In this document: in pieces, positions 9,900 to 22,700 of the stretch
Numbering within the stretch: position 1 is the first letter of the stretch
Layout of the letters: each line of letters opens with the position of its first letter
DNA from: Gremmenia infestans
Taxonomy: Eukaryota > Ascomycota > Leotiomycetes > Helotiales > Hamatocanthoscyphaceae
Assembly (NCBI GenBank): GCA_032629725.1
Contig: JAFEVB010000005.1
Location: forward strand, 930,001-994,000
Length of the DNA: 64,000 nt
Reading direction: 5' to 3'
The notes under the pieces: generated by a model
Told to the model about the DNA's origin: nothing
Databases searched by the model: none
The model's input: the letters and a program-made list of their open reading frames with translations, nothing else
Made by a program: the position numbers and the translations under genes

Positions 9900-11600
9900 T
9901 AATATTTCTTTATAGCTCTTACTATAGTATCTTTTTCTATTTTCTTTCTTTTACTTTTCTAAATAAGAATAATAACTAACTACTAATCTATTATAACTTC
10001 TAGCTATCTTAAAAATCCTTTAAATATAATTTAACTAAAAGGTTTTATAAAACTATCTATAGATATCTCTAATATTAATAAGTATAAGATCTTTATCTTC
10101 TTTTTAACTAGATCTTAGATATAGTAGTAGTATATATTAATATGCTTTAATTATTTATAAAGATAGAGATTCTAAACTAGAGCTAGAGCGTCTTAGTTAT
10201 CTTTATATATATTAACCACTTTACTATTACTTCTAATATACTTTAATATTCTTAAGTTTTTAAAGATTTATACTATCTACTAACTCTATATAGTATATAT
10301 TATCTAGATAATATACTCTAATTTATAGCTTAACTTAGCTACTAATCTTTACTTTTTTAATATCTAAAAGAATAGTCCTTTATAAAAGATTCTAACTTCT
10401 TTAAAAATGCTTATCTAATTAGACTTATTACTTATTTAATTAGTATCTATAAATATTATAAAGTAGTCTATATCTCCTCTAAAGCTATAATATAGCTTTT
10501 ACTTAATAGTTAACTAAAGGTATCTTATTAACTCTTTTAATACTATTCTATAGTAGATTACTAGATTACTTATATACTATACTAGATATTCTAGAATAAA
10601 TGCTATATTAGATCTAATAAAGATTATTATATATATTAGACTTCTAATTATCTTTTAATACTAAGTTATATCTATTTTTTTATTATTTTTATTTACTAGC
10701 TATTAGCTAGTATTTATTTATTTTTATATTTTACTATAGTAATTCTAAAATCTATAAGAATCTTATTAAGATAGTACTCTTAATTAAGATAGATAGTTCT
10801 ATACTTTTAATTATAAGTAATTCTTATATCTAATATCTTAAAAATCTTCTCTAAAGGCTTAGTATTAAACTAGTATAAAAGTATATTAAAGAACTAGTTA
10901 ATATTATATTACTTTTTTATAATAGTAGTAATATTATCTATATAAACTAAAAGGTATATCTTTTATATATAATAGATAAAAAGATATAGATTAGCTAGAC
11001 TTTATTTAAACTTATATATCTAGATAAGATAACTTTATAATAGAAGATTCTAATCTTATTCTATCTATTTTAGACTATAAAGGCTTTATAGAAGCCTTAA
11101 GCATTTTCTAGTTACTACTTTAATATCTTATAGTAGAGCTATATAAATTACTTTTTTAAGATATAATTCTATAAAGATATTCTTAATATTAAACTAGAAG
11201 TATTATAAATCACGCTTTATAACTATAGCTATAAAGATATAAAGTATATCTATTTATACTATTAGAATAAATATCTTAATATAGTTTTTTTTATACTTTT
11301 AAATAAAACTATATATTATAAGTTAAGTTTTAAAGCACTTAATTTTATTATTAATAGTTTTCTTAATATTAAATACCTATTTTATAGAAACTAGATTTAC
11401 TTTTCTAGAAAGTATAAACTTCTTCTAAGTACTATTCTAGATTAGAGTTTTAATCTTTTTCTATATTACTATATTCTATTCTTTTATATACTTGCTTTTT
11501 ATTACTTTCTTATATATATAAAAGATATAAATTCTTTATTTAATTAAAGCAGATAATATAGTTTTAGATAAATAGTTATATATTTTATAAAATAGTATAT
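9900..11600 (-). pseudogene. Copia-type reverse transcriptase / RNase H remnant, RIP-degraded
   Basis: On the minus strand a decayed Ty1/Copia polyprotein can be read, with many stops. Around 10.9-11.0 kb the RT active-site segment reads LLVYIDNI where the family has YVDD. Just left (10.4-10.7 kb) come segments resembling GSLMYA..TRPDIAF and HALKELMRYL before a DADWA-like RNase H motif. The order RT then RNase H toward decreasing coordinates leads to the LTR-like repeat at 9,422. Limits are approximate. Gag and integrase, if they remain, would be on the minus strand at 31-33 kb, but I could not confirm them there. Confidence 0.7.
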
Positions 11601-11824
11601 AAAATATTTAAAAGATCTTCTTTTTTCTCTTACTTAGATTAATAGTTAGTAATAAGATAGTAATAAAGTATTTTTTAATTCTAGATAATTCCTTTATATC
11701 TAGATAGTCTAATAAGTCTAGAAGTAATAATATAATTATAGTATAAACTCTCTTAGCTATTTTTTCTTTATTATTTTCTTTAGAGTCTTTTCTTTTTCTA
11801 GTTTAAAAGAATATTAGTAAAAAT

Positions 11825-12190
11825 TTTTTCTGTTGCAAAATAGCCGAATAATTTTTTTCGCTAAAGACGCCAATCGCTTATCTTCTGCCCTGGCTTGCCG
11901 CCTAGCTGGCCCTAACGTGGCTCCTTTATTATCTTTAATACCTTTCGCAACCACCTATTATAATTTATTAATAAAAAAATTGTTTTTTCTTATAGTATTA
12001 TAGAGCTAATTAAGCGCATTCCAATGCTATCCTAGTTATTAAAATCCGATCGTTAGTTATTATAATGCACTTAATTAAAAAAGTTATTTTTTTTAAAAAT
12101 TATTTTTTTAAGGTTTTGCGCTAGCGGCCGCATTTTAGGGCTGCGGCCGCATTTTAGGGCCGACTTTTTAGTGTTCTCGTGCATAGACAC
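11825..12190. other. Less-mutated GC patch inside TE block 1
   Basis: Between the Copia remnant and the chromovirus lies a patch that keeps CpG and CpC dinucleotides, unlike the DNA around it. It includes an 18-bp tandem direct repeat that starts with a NotI site: GCGGCCGCATTTTAGGGC at 12124-12141 and 12143-12160. A GCGGCCGCAT word also occurs at about 4,392 in the other AT-rich stretch. It may be the end of a small, low-copy element that escaped RIP; I cannot identify it. Confidence 0.45.
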
Positions 12191-12382
12191 CTCTTAGAAG
12201 CCTATTATACTATAGATATATTATAAATAATTAATTTTAATACTTTAATCGATTTTTTTTATAAATTTCACTTTTAGACTTCTATTATATATAGTAACAG
12301 CGTAGTTATATATATGGTTGTAGTAGTAGTATATATATATAGTAAATATATATAACTATAGAGAATATAGCTAGGAAGGTAG

Positions 12383-12616
12383 TATTACGAACGTAATATA
12401 TAACTAAAAGACCTTAGGCTTAATATCTAGCTTTAAATATAAAAGAACCCTTAGTAGAAACAGGTTTTTCTTATATAAGCAAGAGACGTTTTCCTAGTAT
12501 ATTAGTCACGTGATGGACTAAGGAGAACTATAGGGATCCTTATAGCCTATTAGAATCTATTAGGATCTAGAGGCATAAAGGTTCTATATAAAGCTAGATT
12601 ATTATCTATTAGATAG
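12383..12616 (+). repeat. Left part of the outer element's 5' LTR
   Basis: Begins TATTACGAACGTAATATATA, the same start as the other LTRs, and stops at ..CTATTAGATAG, exactly where the inner element begins. The missing right half resumes at 19518. The last five bases, GATAG, are repeated at 19513-19517 on the other side of the inner element. The 234 + 199 bp add up to 433, matching the 432-bp LTR of the other copies. Confidence 0.85.
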
Positions 12617-13048
12617 TATAACGATCGCTTAGCTTATATAGCGCTAGGGTAAGTCTTATAACTTAAGTAGGTCTCTAGACCTAGGTTATTATTAGGTTAA
12701 TATTAGTATCTATTAATAGATTACTAGTTACTATACTTAAAAGTATAGCTTATTACTAAGTATAAAGTAATAAGTATATATTAGAAAATACTATTTAAGT
12801 TAAGTATAAAGCTTTTATCTAATAGGTAATAACCTAGCCTTATATAGAACCTTTATGCCTTTAGATCCTAATAGATTCTAATAGGCTATAAGGATCCCTC
12901 CGGTTCTTCTTAGTCTATTATATAACTAATATACTAGAAAAACGTCTTTTGCTTATATAAGAAAAACCTATTCCTACTAAGGGTTCTTTTATATCTAAAA
13001 CCAGATATTAAGTCTAAGGTCTCTTAGTTATATATTATATTTATAATA
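12617..13048 (-). repeat. 3' LTR of the inner chromovirus (432 bp)
   Basis: Reverse-complement orientation: starts TATAACGATCGC, ends TTATAATA (TTCGTAATA in the other copy). On its internal side the minus strand has a purine-rich AAGAGAGAAATAG, the counterpart of the polypurine tract. Confidence 0.88.
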
Positions 13049-16000
13049 CTATTTCTCTCTTAGTTAGCATAGTCTCTACGCTTAAGTATAATATAGAAAA
13101 ACATTTTTCTTATAGTATAGCTTTTCTTTCTTTTTATTATACTATCTATTTATAATATTAAAGATAAAGAATATTTTATTCTTTATAATTAAATTATCTT
13201 TTCTAGTTATTTTATTAATATAAAGTACTTTTATTATAAATCCTAAAGCTTAGAGTATATTATATCTAAATCCTCTAGTTTAGGCAAATGTGGTACTTAT
13301 ATAAAATTAAAAATAAAGTATAATATCTATAGCTTATTACTTGCAGACTAGTTTATACTAGAGCGCAAAAAGCTTTATTTAAAGCAAAAAAGGCGGGAGA
13401 TACTTTTAAAGCTATTATATTTTAATTAGTAATAGTCTAAGTTTAAATACTATACCTAGAATATATTATATTAGGGTCTTAAAACCCTTAATAAGCTTAA
13501 TACTTTAGAGAAAAAGAAGAAGGTTAAGGAAAAAGAAAGTAGGCGGTATAAGTAAAAGGCTCTATCTGCTTCTATTTCTAACTTTCTTACTAGTAGTTCT
13601 TTACCTAGTCCTAACCTTTTTAATAACCCTACTTTTATTATATTACTAGCTATATATAATCCTTTAGACTAGTTCTAGTTAGGTTAGGATGCTAATCTTA
13701 ATAGTTTATAAATATCTTAAGGTTCTTAAGTATTATTTCTAGTTCCTAGGTGTTTTCTAAGTATAGATAGTTTATCTATTTAACTAAGTACTTAATACTT
13801 CCTCTAACTTATTTATAGTCTAGTATTACTTTAATCTTATATTTAGTATTAGGGTTAACTAGTTAGATTTCTATAATAGGCGCAAGTAGCGCCTCTAGTA
13901 GTGCTAGTTTAAGAAGGGATATATAGAATACTAGGTGTATATTTATTATCTTAAATAGTACTAATTTATAATTAACTAGTTCTACGACTTATTTAATTTT
14001 AAACGGCCCTAGCTTTTTATAATCTAGTTTTATACTTAGTTATTTTATCTTAATATTTTTTTATATTAGATAGACCTTATTCCTCTCTTTAAGTATAGGT
14101 TCTATATTATATTTTCTATTATAATATAATACTACTCTTTTTATAAAGAATGCTAGGTTACTAGCTAGTTCCTTTTAAAGTGCCTTAAGGTTTTCTACCT
14201 ATATAGTCGCGGATTAGTTATCTAATCCTAAGGTTATTATAAAGCGGTAGGCCTTAGAGTTATAACTATAATTTATATATACTAGTAAGATCTTTATATT
14301 TTCCGTAGCTAATATATTATATATAAACTAGACAAGTAGTAGAAGTCCTACCTAGTTATTCTACTTATAGTTTATATAATACTAGATATATATTTCTATT
14401 ATCTAATTTATCTATTTAGTTTATCTATTAGTTTATAGGTAAAAACTTATTAATAGCTTTCTTTTAATACCTAGTAAAGCTATAAATACTATCTAGAATT
14501 TTAAAGTAAAGAGCTAATCTCTATCTAATATAATTTCTTCTAGCGCGCTATAGTTTACTACTACTACTTAGAGAAATGCCTAAGCTAAGTTCTTAGCTAT
14601 ACTTAACTTTTTATAAGGTATTATATAGGTATATTTTATTAGCCTATCTATAATAACTAGAATAGAATTATATTCTACTTCTATTATTAGATTCTTAGAT
14701 AGTAGTAGTTTAATTATAAAGTCCTATATAATAGATGTCTAGAGAGTCTTTAGTATATCGGGTGATTATATTATACTATATAGAGCGTATTATAATATCT
14801 TATTCTATATATAAGTATTATACTTACTAATAACCTTCTTAACTATTATTTATATACCTAGGAAGTAGTACCTCCGCGAGAGCCTTTTCTAGGTTCTAGT
14901 ATTCCCTTAATATTTATAAGCTAGTAGCTTATATTATTCTTTAATAAACTTTTTCCAGATGCTTTTAAGAATATATATCTTATTTTTATATAGTAGAAGC
15001 CTTTTTATATTTTTCTAGAAGTATTATAAAATGCCTTCTACTATTATATCCCCTTTATATACTAATCTGATTTTATTTATAAATAGGTTACTATTAATAT
15101 AAGTTGTAGCTATAATTTATTATTTATTTAAGATAAGATTATTACTATTTTCCTAGAAGATTATAATACTCTTTATCTTCTTTTTTACTTTATACCCTAG
15201 CTTCCAACTTAGCATATTAGTATATATATTCTCTATTTCTTTTATATATTTAATTTATAAGTTATAGATAGCAAGTATCTCTACCTATCTTATCTGCTGC
15301 CTATTTAAGTCTTTAGTTATAGTAAAGCTAATAAGATTCTTATAATTAGTAAGAATTATTACTAGAAAGTTAGCTTTCTAAAAGTAAACCTTCTATTCCT
15401 ATAATACTTTAACTATTACTAGAAGTTCTTTATTATATATATTATAGTTAAGTTCTATAGATATTATTTTTCTAGAGTAGTATGCTACTAGATACTAGCT
15501 GCTATTTTTATATTTTTATATAAGTACTTTTTCTATTACTTTATCTAATATGTCTATTTCTACTATTAACTTAAGTTCTAGCTAAAAGTTCTAGCAGATA
15601 GGCTTTTCTATAAAGGCCTGCTTTAGCTCTTAGAATGCCTTTTCTGCTTTATTTATCTATTTAAACTTCTACTTCTTTTTTATTAGGTCTATAAGTAGTA
15701 GAGCCTTTTTTAAATATAACTTAATAAACTTCTAGTAGAAGTTTATAAATCCTAGAAAAGATTATACCTATTTAACTATAGTTAGTATCTTTTAGATAAT
15801 AATCGCTTAGACCTTTTTAGGGTCTAGGCCGATTTTCCCTAGCGTAATTATATAGCCTAGAAAGGTAATTTCCTTTATATAAAAGTTATATTTAGATAGC
15901 TTTAGGCGGAATCCCTTTACTATAAATACTTCTAAAACCTATATTATATATTCTATATATTATTCCTTATTATCTAAATATACTAGTATATTATTAAGGT

Positions 16001-16176
16001 AATATATATAGAACCTATTTAAGAAAGCTCTTAATATATTATAGTTAACTTCTTAATAGATTACTAAAGTATTAGTTAGCCTAAACGGTATAACCTAGTA
16101 CTTATAGTAACCAAATCTAGTTTAAAATACTGTTTTCTATTCCTTGCCTTTTATAATACGGATTAGGTAATATATA

Positions 16177-16608
16177 TATTACGAATATAATATATAACTA
16201 AGGGACCTTAGGCTTAATATCTAACTCTAGACATAGGAGAACCCTTAGTAGGAACAGATTTTCCTTATATAAGCAAGAAACGTTCTTCTAGTATATTAGT
16301 CACGTGACGGACCGAGGAGGACCGTAGGGATCCTCGCGGCCCGTCAGGATCCATCGGGATCCAAAGGCATAACGGTTCTATATAAGACTAGGTTATTACC
16401 TATTAGATAGAAGCTTTATGCTTAACTTAAATAGTATTTCCTAATATATGCTTATTACTTTATACTTTATAACGAGCTATACTCCTAAGTATAGCAACCA
16501 GTGATCTATCAATAGATACTAATATTAACCTAACAATAACCTAGGTCCAGGGACCTACTTGAGTCACAAGACTTACCTTAGCACTACGTGAGCTAGGCGA
16601 TCGTTATA
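16177..16608 (+). repeat. Solo LTR of the same chromovirus family, least mutated copy
   Basis: A complete 432-bp LTR (TATTACGAAT...GCGATCGTTATA) flanked by ATATA on both sides (16172-16176 and 16609-16613), nested inside the inner element's pol region. It keeps far more C and G than the other copies, including a GC-rich core around 16,300-16,370 with several CpG sites and GGATCC words, so it is the best available guide to the unmutated LTR. A solo LTR arises by LTR-LTR recombination of a full insertion. Confidence 0.88.
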
Positions 16609-19080
16609 ATATATCTCTTATATCTAGCTATATAAAGATTACCGCCTTCTTTAAATAGTCTTATATATCGTCTGCCTATAGTAGTAGGTATTAATTTTTT
16701 ATAGTTATCTTATTTAACTTCTAGTAGTTAATATAAAATCGATCTAGTTTATTCTTTTTCTTTATAAATAGTATTAGCGCTTCTAATAGAGAGTGCAACT
16801 CCTTTATCTATCTTTTAGATAACGTCTTATTAATATACTCTCTTTATAGTCTTATCTTTTCTTTATTATACTAGCGAAGTGGTTTCTAAGAAGGTTTATA
16901 TCCTTTCTTAAGTAGTATCTTATAGTCCTATAGTTAATATTTAGGTAAAGCTTTTTTATTTTATAGATTATTAAATATCTATTTAAACTTCTTATACTAT
17001 ACTAGTATCTCTTTTCTAACCTTTATATTATCTGGTGGAGAGTCTTAGATTATATGCCTTAGCGTATTATAGAAGGTGGCGCTAACCTCTCTATAGCTAT
17101 ATAGTTATTTTAATATATAGCTATATTAGATAAACTTTATCTTATAAGTTTCCTAGTCGATTTCTAGATTATATTATCTAATCTAAGAAATACTAAAAAT
17201 AGCCTGATTATTCTTAATACGGATTATATCTAGGCTAATTTCCTCTTAGTAACCTCTAATAGTTACCTATATAGGTATAGTTTTATACTTAATTATCTCT
17301 CTATTTATTCTAATTACTATCCTATTAATAATAGTAAGTAGATAGGATTCTATCTTTTTTTATATTAGTATATTAAGCCTTTTTATAGCTTCTAGTAAGA
17401 TAAAGTTCCTCTATGCACTAGAGTTAAGTATAACCTATAGCTTCTTTCCTTTAGTATAAATATTTAGTATTATATAGTTTTAGTTCTCTATAGCCGCTAC
17501 TTGCTTTTCTAGTTATCTTTTTTCTAAGACCTTATACTTTATAAATTAGTTTTTCTATAGTCGGTAACTGCTTTCCTACCTTATTAGTTAATATAGGGTA
17601 TTTAGTATAAATATGCTTTATGCTTTATTACTAATATATTACTAGGTAAAGGTTATTAGGTTTATAAGAAATAAAAGAAAAGTTGTTTTCCTCTAAATGC
17701 GTTTGTCTAATCCTTTACTAGTAATTTCCTAGACTTCTTCTAGCTTAATAATTAAGCTTAGCTTTAGTATTTCTTTTTCTAGGATGTTTTTAATAATCCT
17801 AGGTTATTAAGATGCCTTAAAGATAACTTATTATATATCTTAGTATATAACTATATAATAGATGCCTTTTTCTAGTTTCTCTATTTCTAGTTAGAAGTCT
17901 CTTTTAAAGGCCGGTTTATCCCCTTTTCTAGGTTTCTACTAGTTTTCTGCAGAAAGCTTATTACTAGCTATAATCTATTCTTTATCTATATTAGATAGCT
18001 GGTTTATAGGATCCTAAGATAGGCTTGCTTTTTCTTCTATATTTATTTTCTAGCTTTTATATTTAGGTGGTTGCATGCTATATTTCTATCTCTTAGGGTT
18101 AGGTTATAATACTATACCTAAAGTTTATATAGCTGCGCTTATATTTTATTTCTTTTAGAGTCTTTTCTTTTTCTTCTATTTATAAAAGAATACTAAGTAT
18201 CTAGATAATCTATACTTAAAATAGAGTCTTTTCTAATATTACTTATTCTGCTTTTTCTTAAAGAGTAGGTTTAGTTTTTAGTAAGCGGCGTTAATTTCTA
18301 TTAGGTTCCTCTAGTTTTTTCTTTTTATTAATTCTATCTTTCTTAACTATTTACTAAAGTTATAGGTTCTTTTCTATTTAAGGGACCTCTTAAAGAATTA
18401 GTTATTAATCTTAACCGCTTTCTTAATTATTTTAGTAAAACTATTTAGTTAGTCTATTCTAGTTAGCTCGTTCTTAATAAAGTTCTTTAGTTCTATATAG
18501 TACTAGCTAGTTAGGGCGCGGTTGCTTTATTCTACTATATCTAAATACTACTAGAACCTAGCTATATACTTAGAGGCTAACTTGTTCTACTTTAGTTATT
18601 ATAGCTTCTATTTAGCTATACTTTACTATTTAAGATTACTAAAGACTTATTAGATATTTTTCTTAAATGCTTTATAGCTTATAAATATAGCCTAGGTTAA
18701 GGTTCTTGCTCTAGTTATAACTTGCCTCTAACTAGTTTTATTTACTATAAAATTATTAATATAGGTCTTAATCTAATTAAAGGCTATGCTTTAAAAGTAA
18801 CTAATTATATAGATAATCTTTACTATCTTAGTTTTAAATAAGTATTAGTTAAATAGAATATAGATATCTATTAAGATTAGAAAGTTATCTAACTTGCCTT
18901 TATCTCTATAGAATATATTAGGTGTTTTAATAATCGCAGTTTGCTTTTATACTGCAAAAGTCTAGGCTAGCGCTAGTATAGAAGCTGGAGTTAGTATTAG
19001 GGTTAAGATTAGAGTGTTTTTCCTTTTAGCAGATCTAGTAGATAATATTATTCTATTAATAAAAAGACTAGTACTTAAAG

Positions 19081-19512
19081 TATAACGATCGCCTAGCTTA
19101 TATAGCGCTAGGGTAAGTCTTATAACTTAAGTAGGTCCCTAGACCTAGGTTATTATTAGGTTAATATTAGTATCTATCGATGGATTACTAGTTACTATAC
19201 TTAGAAGTATAGCTTATTACTAAGTATAAAATAATAAGTATATATTAGAAAATACTATTTAAGTTAAGTATAAAGCTTCTATCTAATAGGTAACAACCTA
19301 GTCTTATATAGAACCTTTATGCCTTTAGATCCTAATAGATCCTAATAGGCCGTAAGGATCCCTCCGGTCCTTCTTAGTCTATCACGTGACTAATATACTA
19401 GGAAAACGTCTCTTGCTTATATAAGAAAAACCTGTTTCTACTAAAGGTTCTTCTATGTCTAAAGCCAGATATTAAGCCTAAGATCTCTTAGTTATATATT
19501 ATATTCGTAATA
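19081..19512 (-). repeat. 5' LTR of the inner chromovirus (432 bp)
   Basis: Reverse-complement orientation: TATAACGATCGCC at the start, ATTCGTAATA at the end. Followed by GATAG, the target duplication, and then by the right half of the outer element's 5' LTR. It is less mutated than the 3' LTR of the same element at 12617, for example retaining CCTCCGGTCC and CACGTGAC. Confidence 0.88.
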
Positions 19513-19716
19513 GATAGAAGCTTTATACTTAACTTAAATAGTATTTCCTAATATACGCTTATTACTTTATACTTTATAATAAGCTATACTTTTAAGTATA
19601 GTAACTAGTAATCTATTAATAGATATTAATATTAACCTAATAATAACCTAGGTCTAGAGACCTAACTTAAGTTATAAGACTTATCTTAGTACTATATAAG
19701 CTAGGTAATCGTTATA
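19513..19716 (+). repeat. Right part of the outer element's 5' LTR
   Basis: Begins with the duplicated GATAG and continues AAGCTTTATACTTAAC, matching the second half of the solo LTR, to ..AATCGTTATA. The internal region of the outer element starts at 19717. Confidence 0.85.
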
Positions 19717-22700
19717 CTTTAAGCACTAGTCTTTTTATTAACGGAATAATATTATCTATTAGGTTTGCTAAAAGGAAAAATATTCTAACCTTAACCCTAA
19801 TATAAACTCTAGCCTCTATACTAGCGCTAGCCTAGACTTTTATAGTATAAGAATAAATAGTAATTATTAAGATATCTAATATATTCTATAGAGATAAAAG
19901 CAAGTTAGATAACTTTCTAATCTTAATAGATATCTATATCTTATTTAACTAATACTTATTTAAAACTAAGATAGTAAAGGTTATTTATATAATTAGTTAC
20001 CTTTAAAGCGTAGCCTTTAATTAGATTAAGACCTATATTAATAATTTTATAGCAAATAAAACCAGCTAGGAGCAAATTACAACTAGGGCAAGAACCTTAA
20101 CCTAGGCTATATTTATAAGCTATAAAGCATTTAAGAAAAATATCTAATAAGTTTTTAGTAACCTTAAATAGTAGAGTATAGCTAAATAGAAGCTATAATA
20201 ACTAAAGCAGAACAAGTTAGCCTTTAAGTATATAGCTAGGTTCTAGTAGTATTTAGATATAGTAGAATAGAGCAACCGCGCTCTAACTAGCTAGTACTAT
20301 ATAGAACTAAAGGACTTTATTAAGAATAAGCTAACTAGAATAAACTAGCTAACTAGTCTTACTAAAATAATTAAGAAAGCGGTTAAGATTAATAACCGGT
20401 TCTTTAAAAGGTTCTTTAAATAAAAAGAAACCTATAACTTTAGTAAATAGTTAGAAAAGATAGAATTAATAGAAAGAAAAAACTAGAGAGACCTAATAGA
20501 AATTAATGCCGCTTACTAAAAACTAAACCTACTCTTTAAGAAGAAATAAGATAAGTAATATTAGAAAAGACTTTATTTTAAGTATAGATTACCTAGATAC
20601 TTAGTATTCTTTTATAAATAGAAGAAAAAGAAAAGACCCTAAAAGAAATAAAATATAAGCGCAGCTATATAAACTTTAGGTATAGTATTATAACCTAACC
20701 CTAAGAGATAGAAATATAGCACGCAACCACCTAAATATAAAAGCTAGAAAATAAACGCAGAAGAAAAAGCGAGCCTATCTTAGGATCCTATAAACCAGCT
20801 ATCTAATATAGATAAAGAATAGATTATAGCTAGTAATAAGCTTTCTGCAGAAAACTAGTAGAAACCTAGAAAAGGGGATAAACCGGTCTTTAAAAGAGAC
20901 TTCTAACTAGAAATAGAGAAACTAGAAAAAGGCATCTACTATATAGTTATATACTAAAATATATAATAAGTTATCTTTAAGACACCCTAATAGCCTAGGA
21001 TTATTAAGAGCATTCTGAGAGAAAAAATACTAAGGCTAAGCTTAATTATTAAGCTAGGAGAGGTCTAGGAAATTGCTAGTAAAGAGTTAAGCAAATATAT
21101 ATAAAGAAAAACAATCTTCCCTCTATTTCTTATAAACCTAATAGTCTTTACCTAGTAATATATTAGTAATAAAGTATAAAGCATATTCGTGCTAAATATC
21201 TTATACTAACTAATAAGATAGGAAAGTAGTTACTAACTATAAGAAAACCAATTTATAGAATATAAGGTTTTAGAGAAAGAACGACTAGAAAGGAAAGTAG
21301 TAGCTATAGAGAGCTAAAACTATATAATACTAAATATTTATACTAAAGGAAAAGAGCTATAAGTTATACTTAACTTTAATGCATAAAGGAATTTTATCTT
21401 ACTAGAAGCTATAAAACGGCTTAATATACTAATATAAAAGAAGGTAGAACCCTACCCACTTACTATTATTAATAGGATAGTAATTAAAATAAATAAAGAA
21501 ATAGTTAAATATAAAACTATATTTATATAAATAACTATTAGAGGTTACTAGAAAGAAATTAGCCTAGATATAATCCGTATTAGGGAAAATCAGGCTATTT
21601 TTAGTATTTCTTAGATTAAATAATATAATCTAGAAATTAACTAAAAAACTTATAAGATAAAGTTTATCTAATATAGCTATATATTAAAATAACTATATAG
21701 CTATAGAGAGGTTAGCGCTACCTTCTATAATATGCTAGGGCATATAATTTAAGGCTTTCTACTAGATAATAAGAAGGTTAAAAAAGGAATACTAGTATAA
21801 TATAAGAAGTTTAAATAGATATTTAATAATCTATAAAATAAGAAAGCCTTATCTAAATATTAACTATAGGACTATAAGATACTACTTAAAAAAGAATATA
21901 AACCTTCTTAAGAACTACTTTACTAGTATAGTAAAAAGAAGATAAGACTATAAAAGAAATATATTAATAAAGTGTTATCTAAGAGATAGATAAGAAAGTT
22001 GCACTTTCTATTAGAAGCGCTAATACTATTTATAAAGAAAAAGGATAGACTAGATTAATTTTATATTAACTACTAAAAGTTAAATAAGATAACTATAAAA
22101 AATTAATACCTACTACTATAGGTAGATAATATATAAAACCGTCTAAAAAAGATAGTGATCTTTATATAGCTAGATATAAGAGATACATATTACCTAATCC
22201 GTATTATAAAAGGCGAGGAATAGAAAACGGCATTTTAAACTAGATTTAGTTACTATAAGTACTAGATTATACTATTTAGGCTAACTAATACTCTAGTAAT
22301 CTATTAAGAAGTTAATTATAATATATTAAAAGCTTTCTTAGATAGGTTCTATATATATTATCTTAATAATATACTAGTATATTTAGATAATAAGAAATAA
22401 TATATAGAATATATAATATAGATCTTAAAAGCACTTATAGTAAAGAGATTCCGTCTAAAGCTATCTAAATATAACTTTTATATAAAAGAAATCACTTTTC
22501 TAAGCTATATAATTATACTAAGGAAAATCAGCCTAGATTCTAAAAAGATCTAAGCGATTATTATCTAAGAGATACTAACTATAGTTAAATAGATATAATC
22601 TTTTCTAGGATTTATAAACTTCTACTAGAAGTTTATTAAATTATATTTAAAAAAGGCTCTACTACTTATAGACCTAATAAAAAAAGAGCAGGAGTTTAAA

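Larger units (their letters stand above)
12617..19512 (-). mobile_element. Inner chromovirus copy, minus strand, inserted in the outer element's 5' LTR
   Basis: Same family as the outer element, in inverted orientation. LTRs are 12617-13048 (3') and 19081-19512 (5'), each 432 bp. The target duplication is GATAG at 12612-12616 and 19513-19517. Total 6896 bp, or 6459 bp after removing the solo LTR and its target duplication nested at 16172-16608. The internal sequence mirrors the right arm: for example the RT active site reads on the minus strand near 15,960-16,020, and the region next to the 5' LTR (18,950-19,080) is the reverse complement of 19,717-19,850. All coding sequence is broken by RIP. 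Confidence 0.88.
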
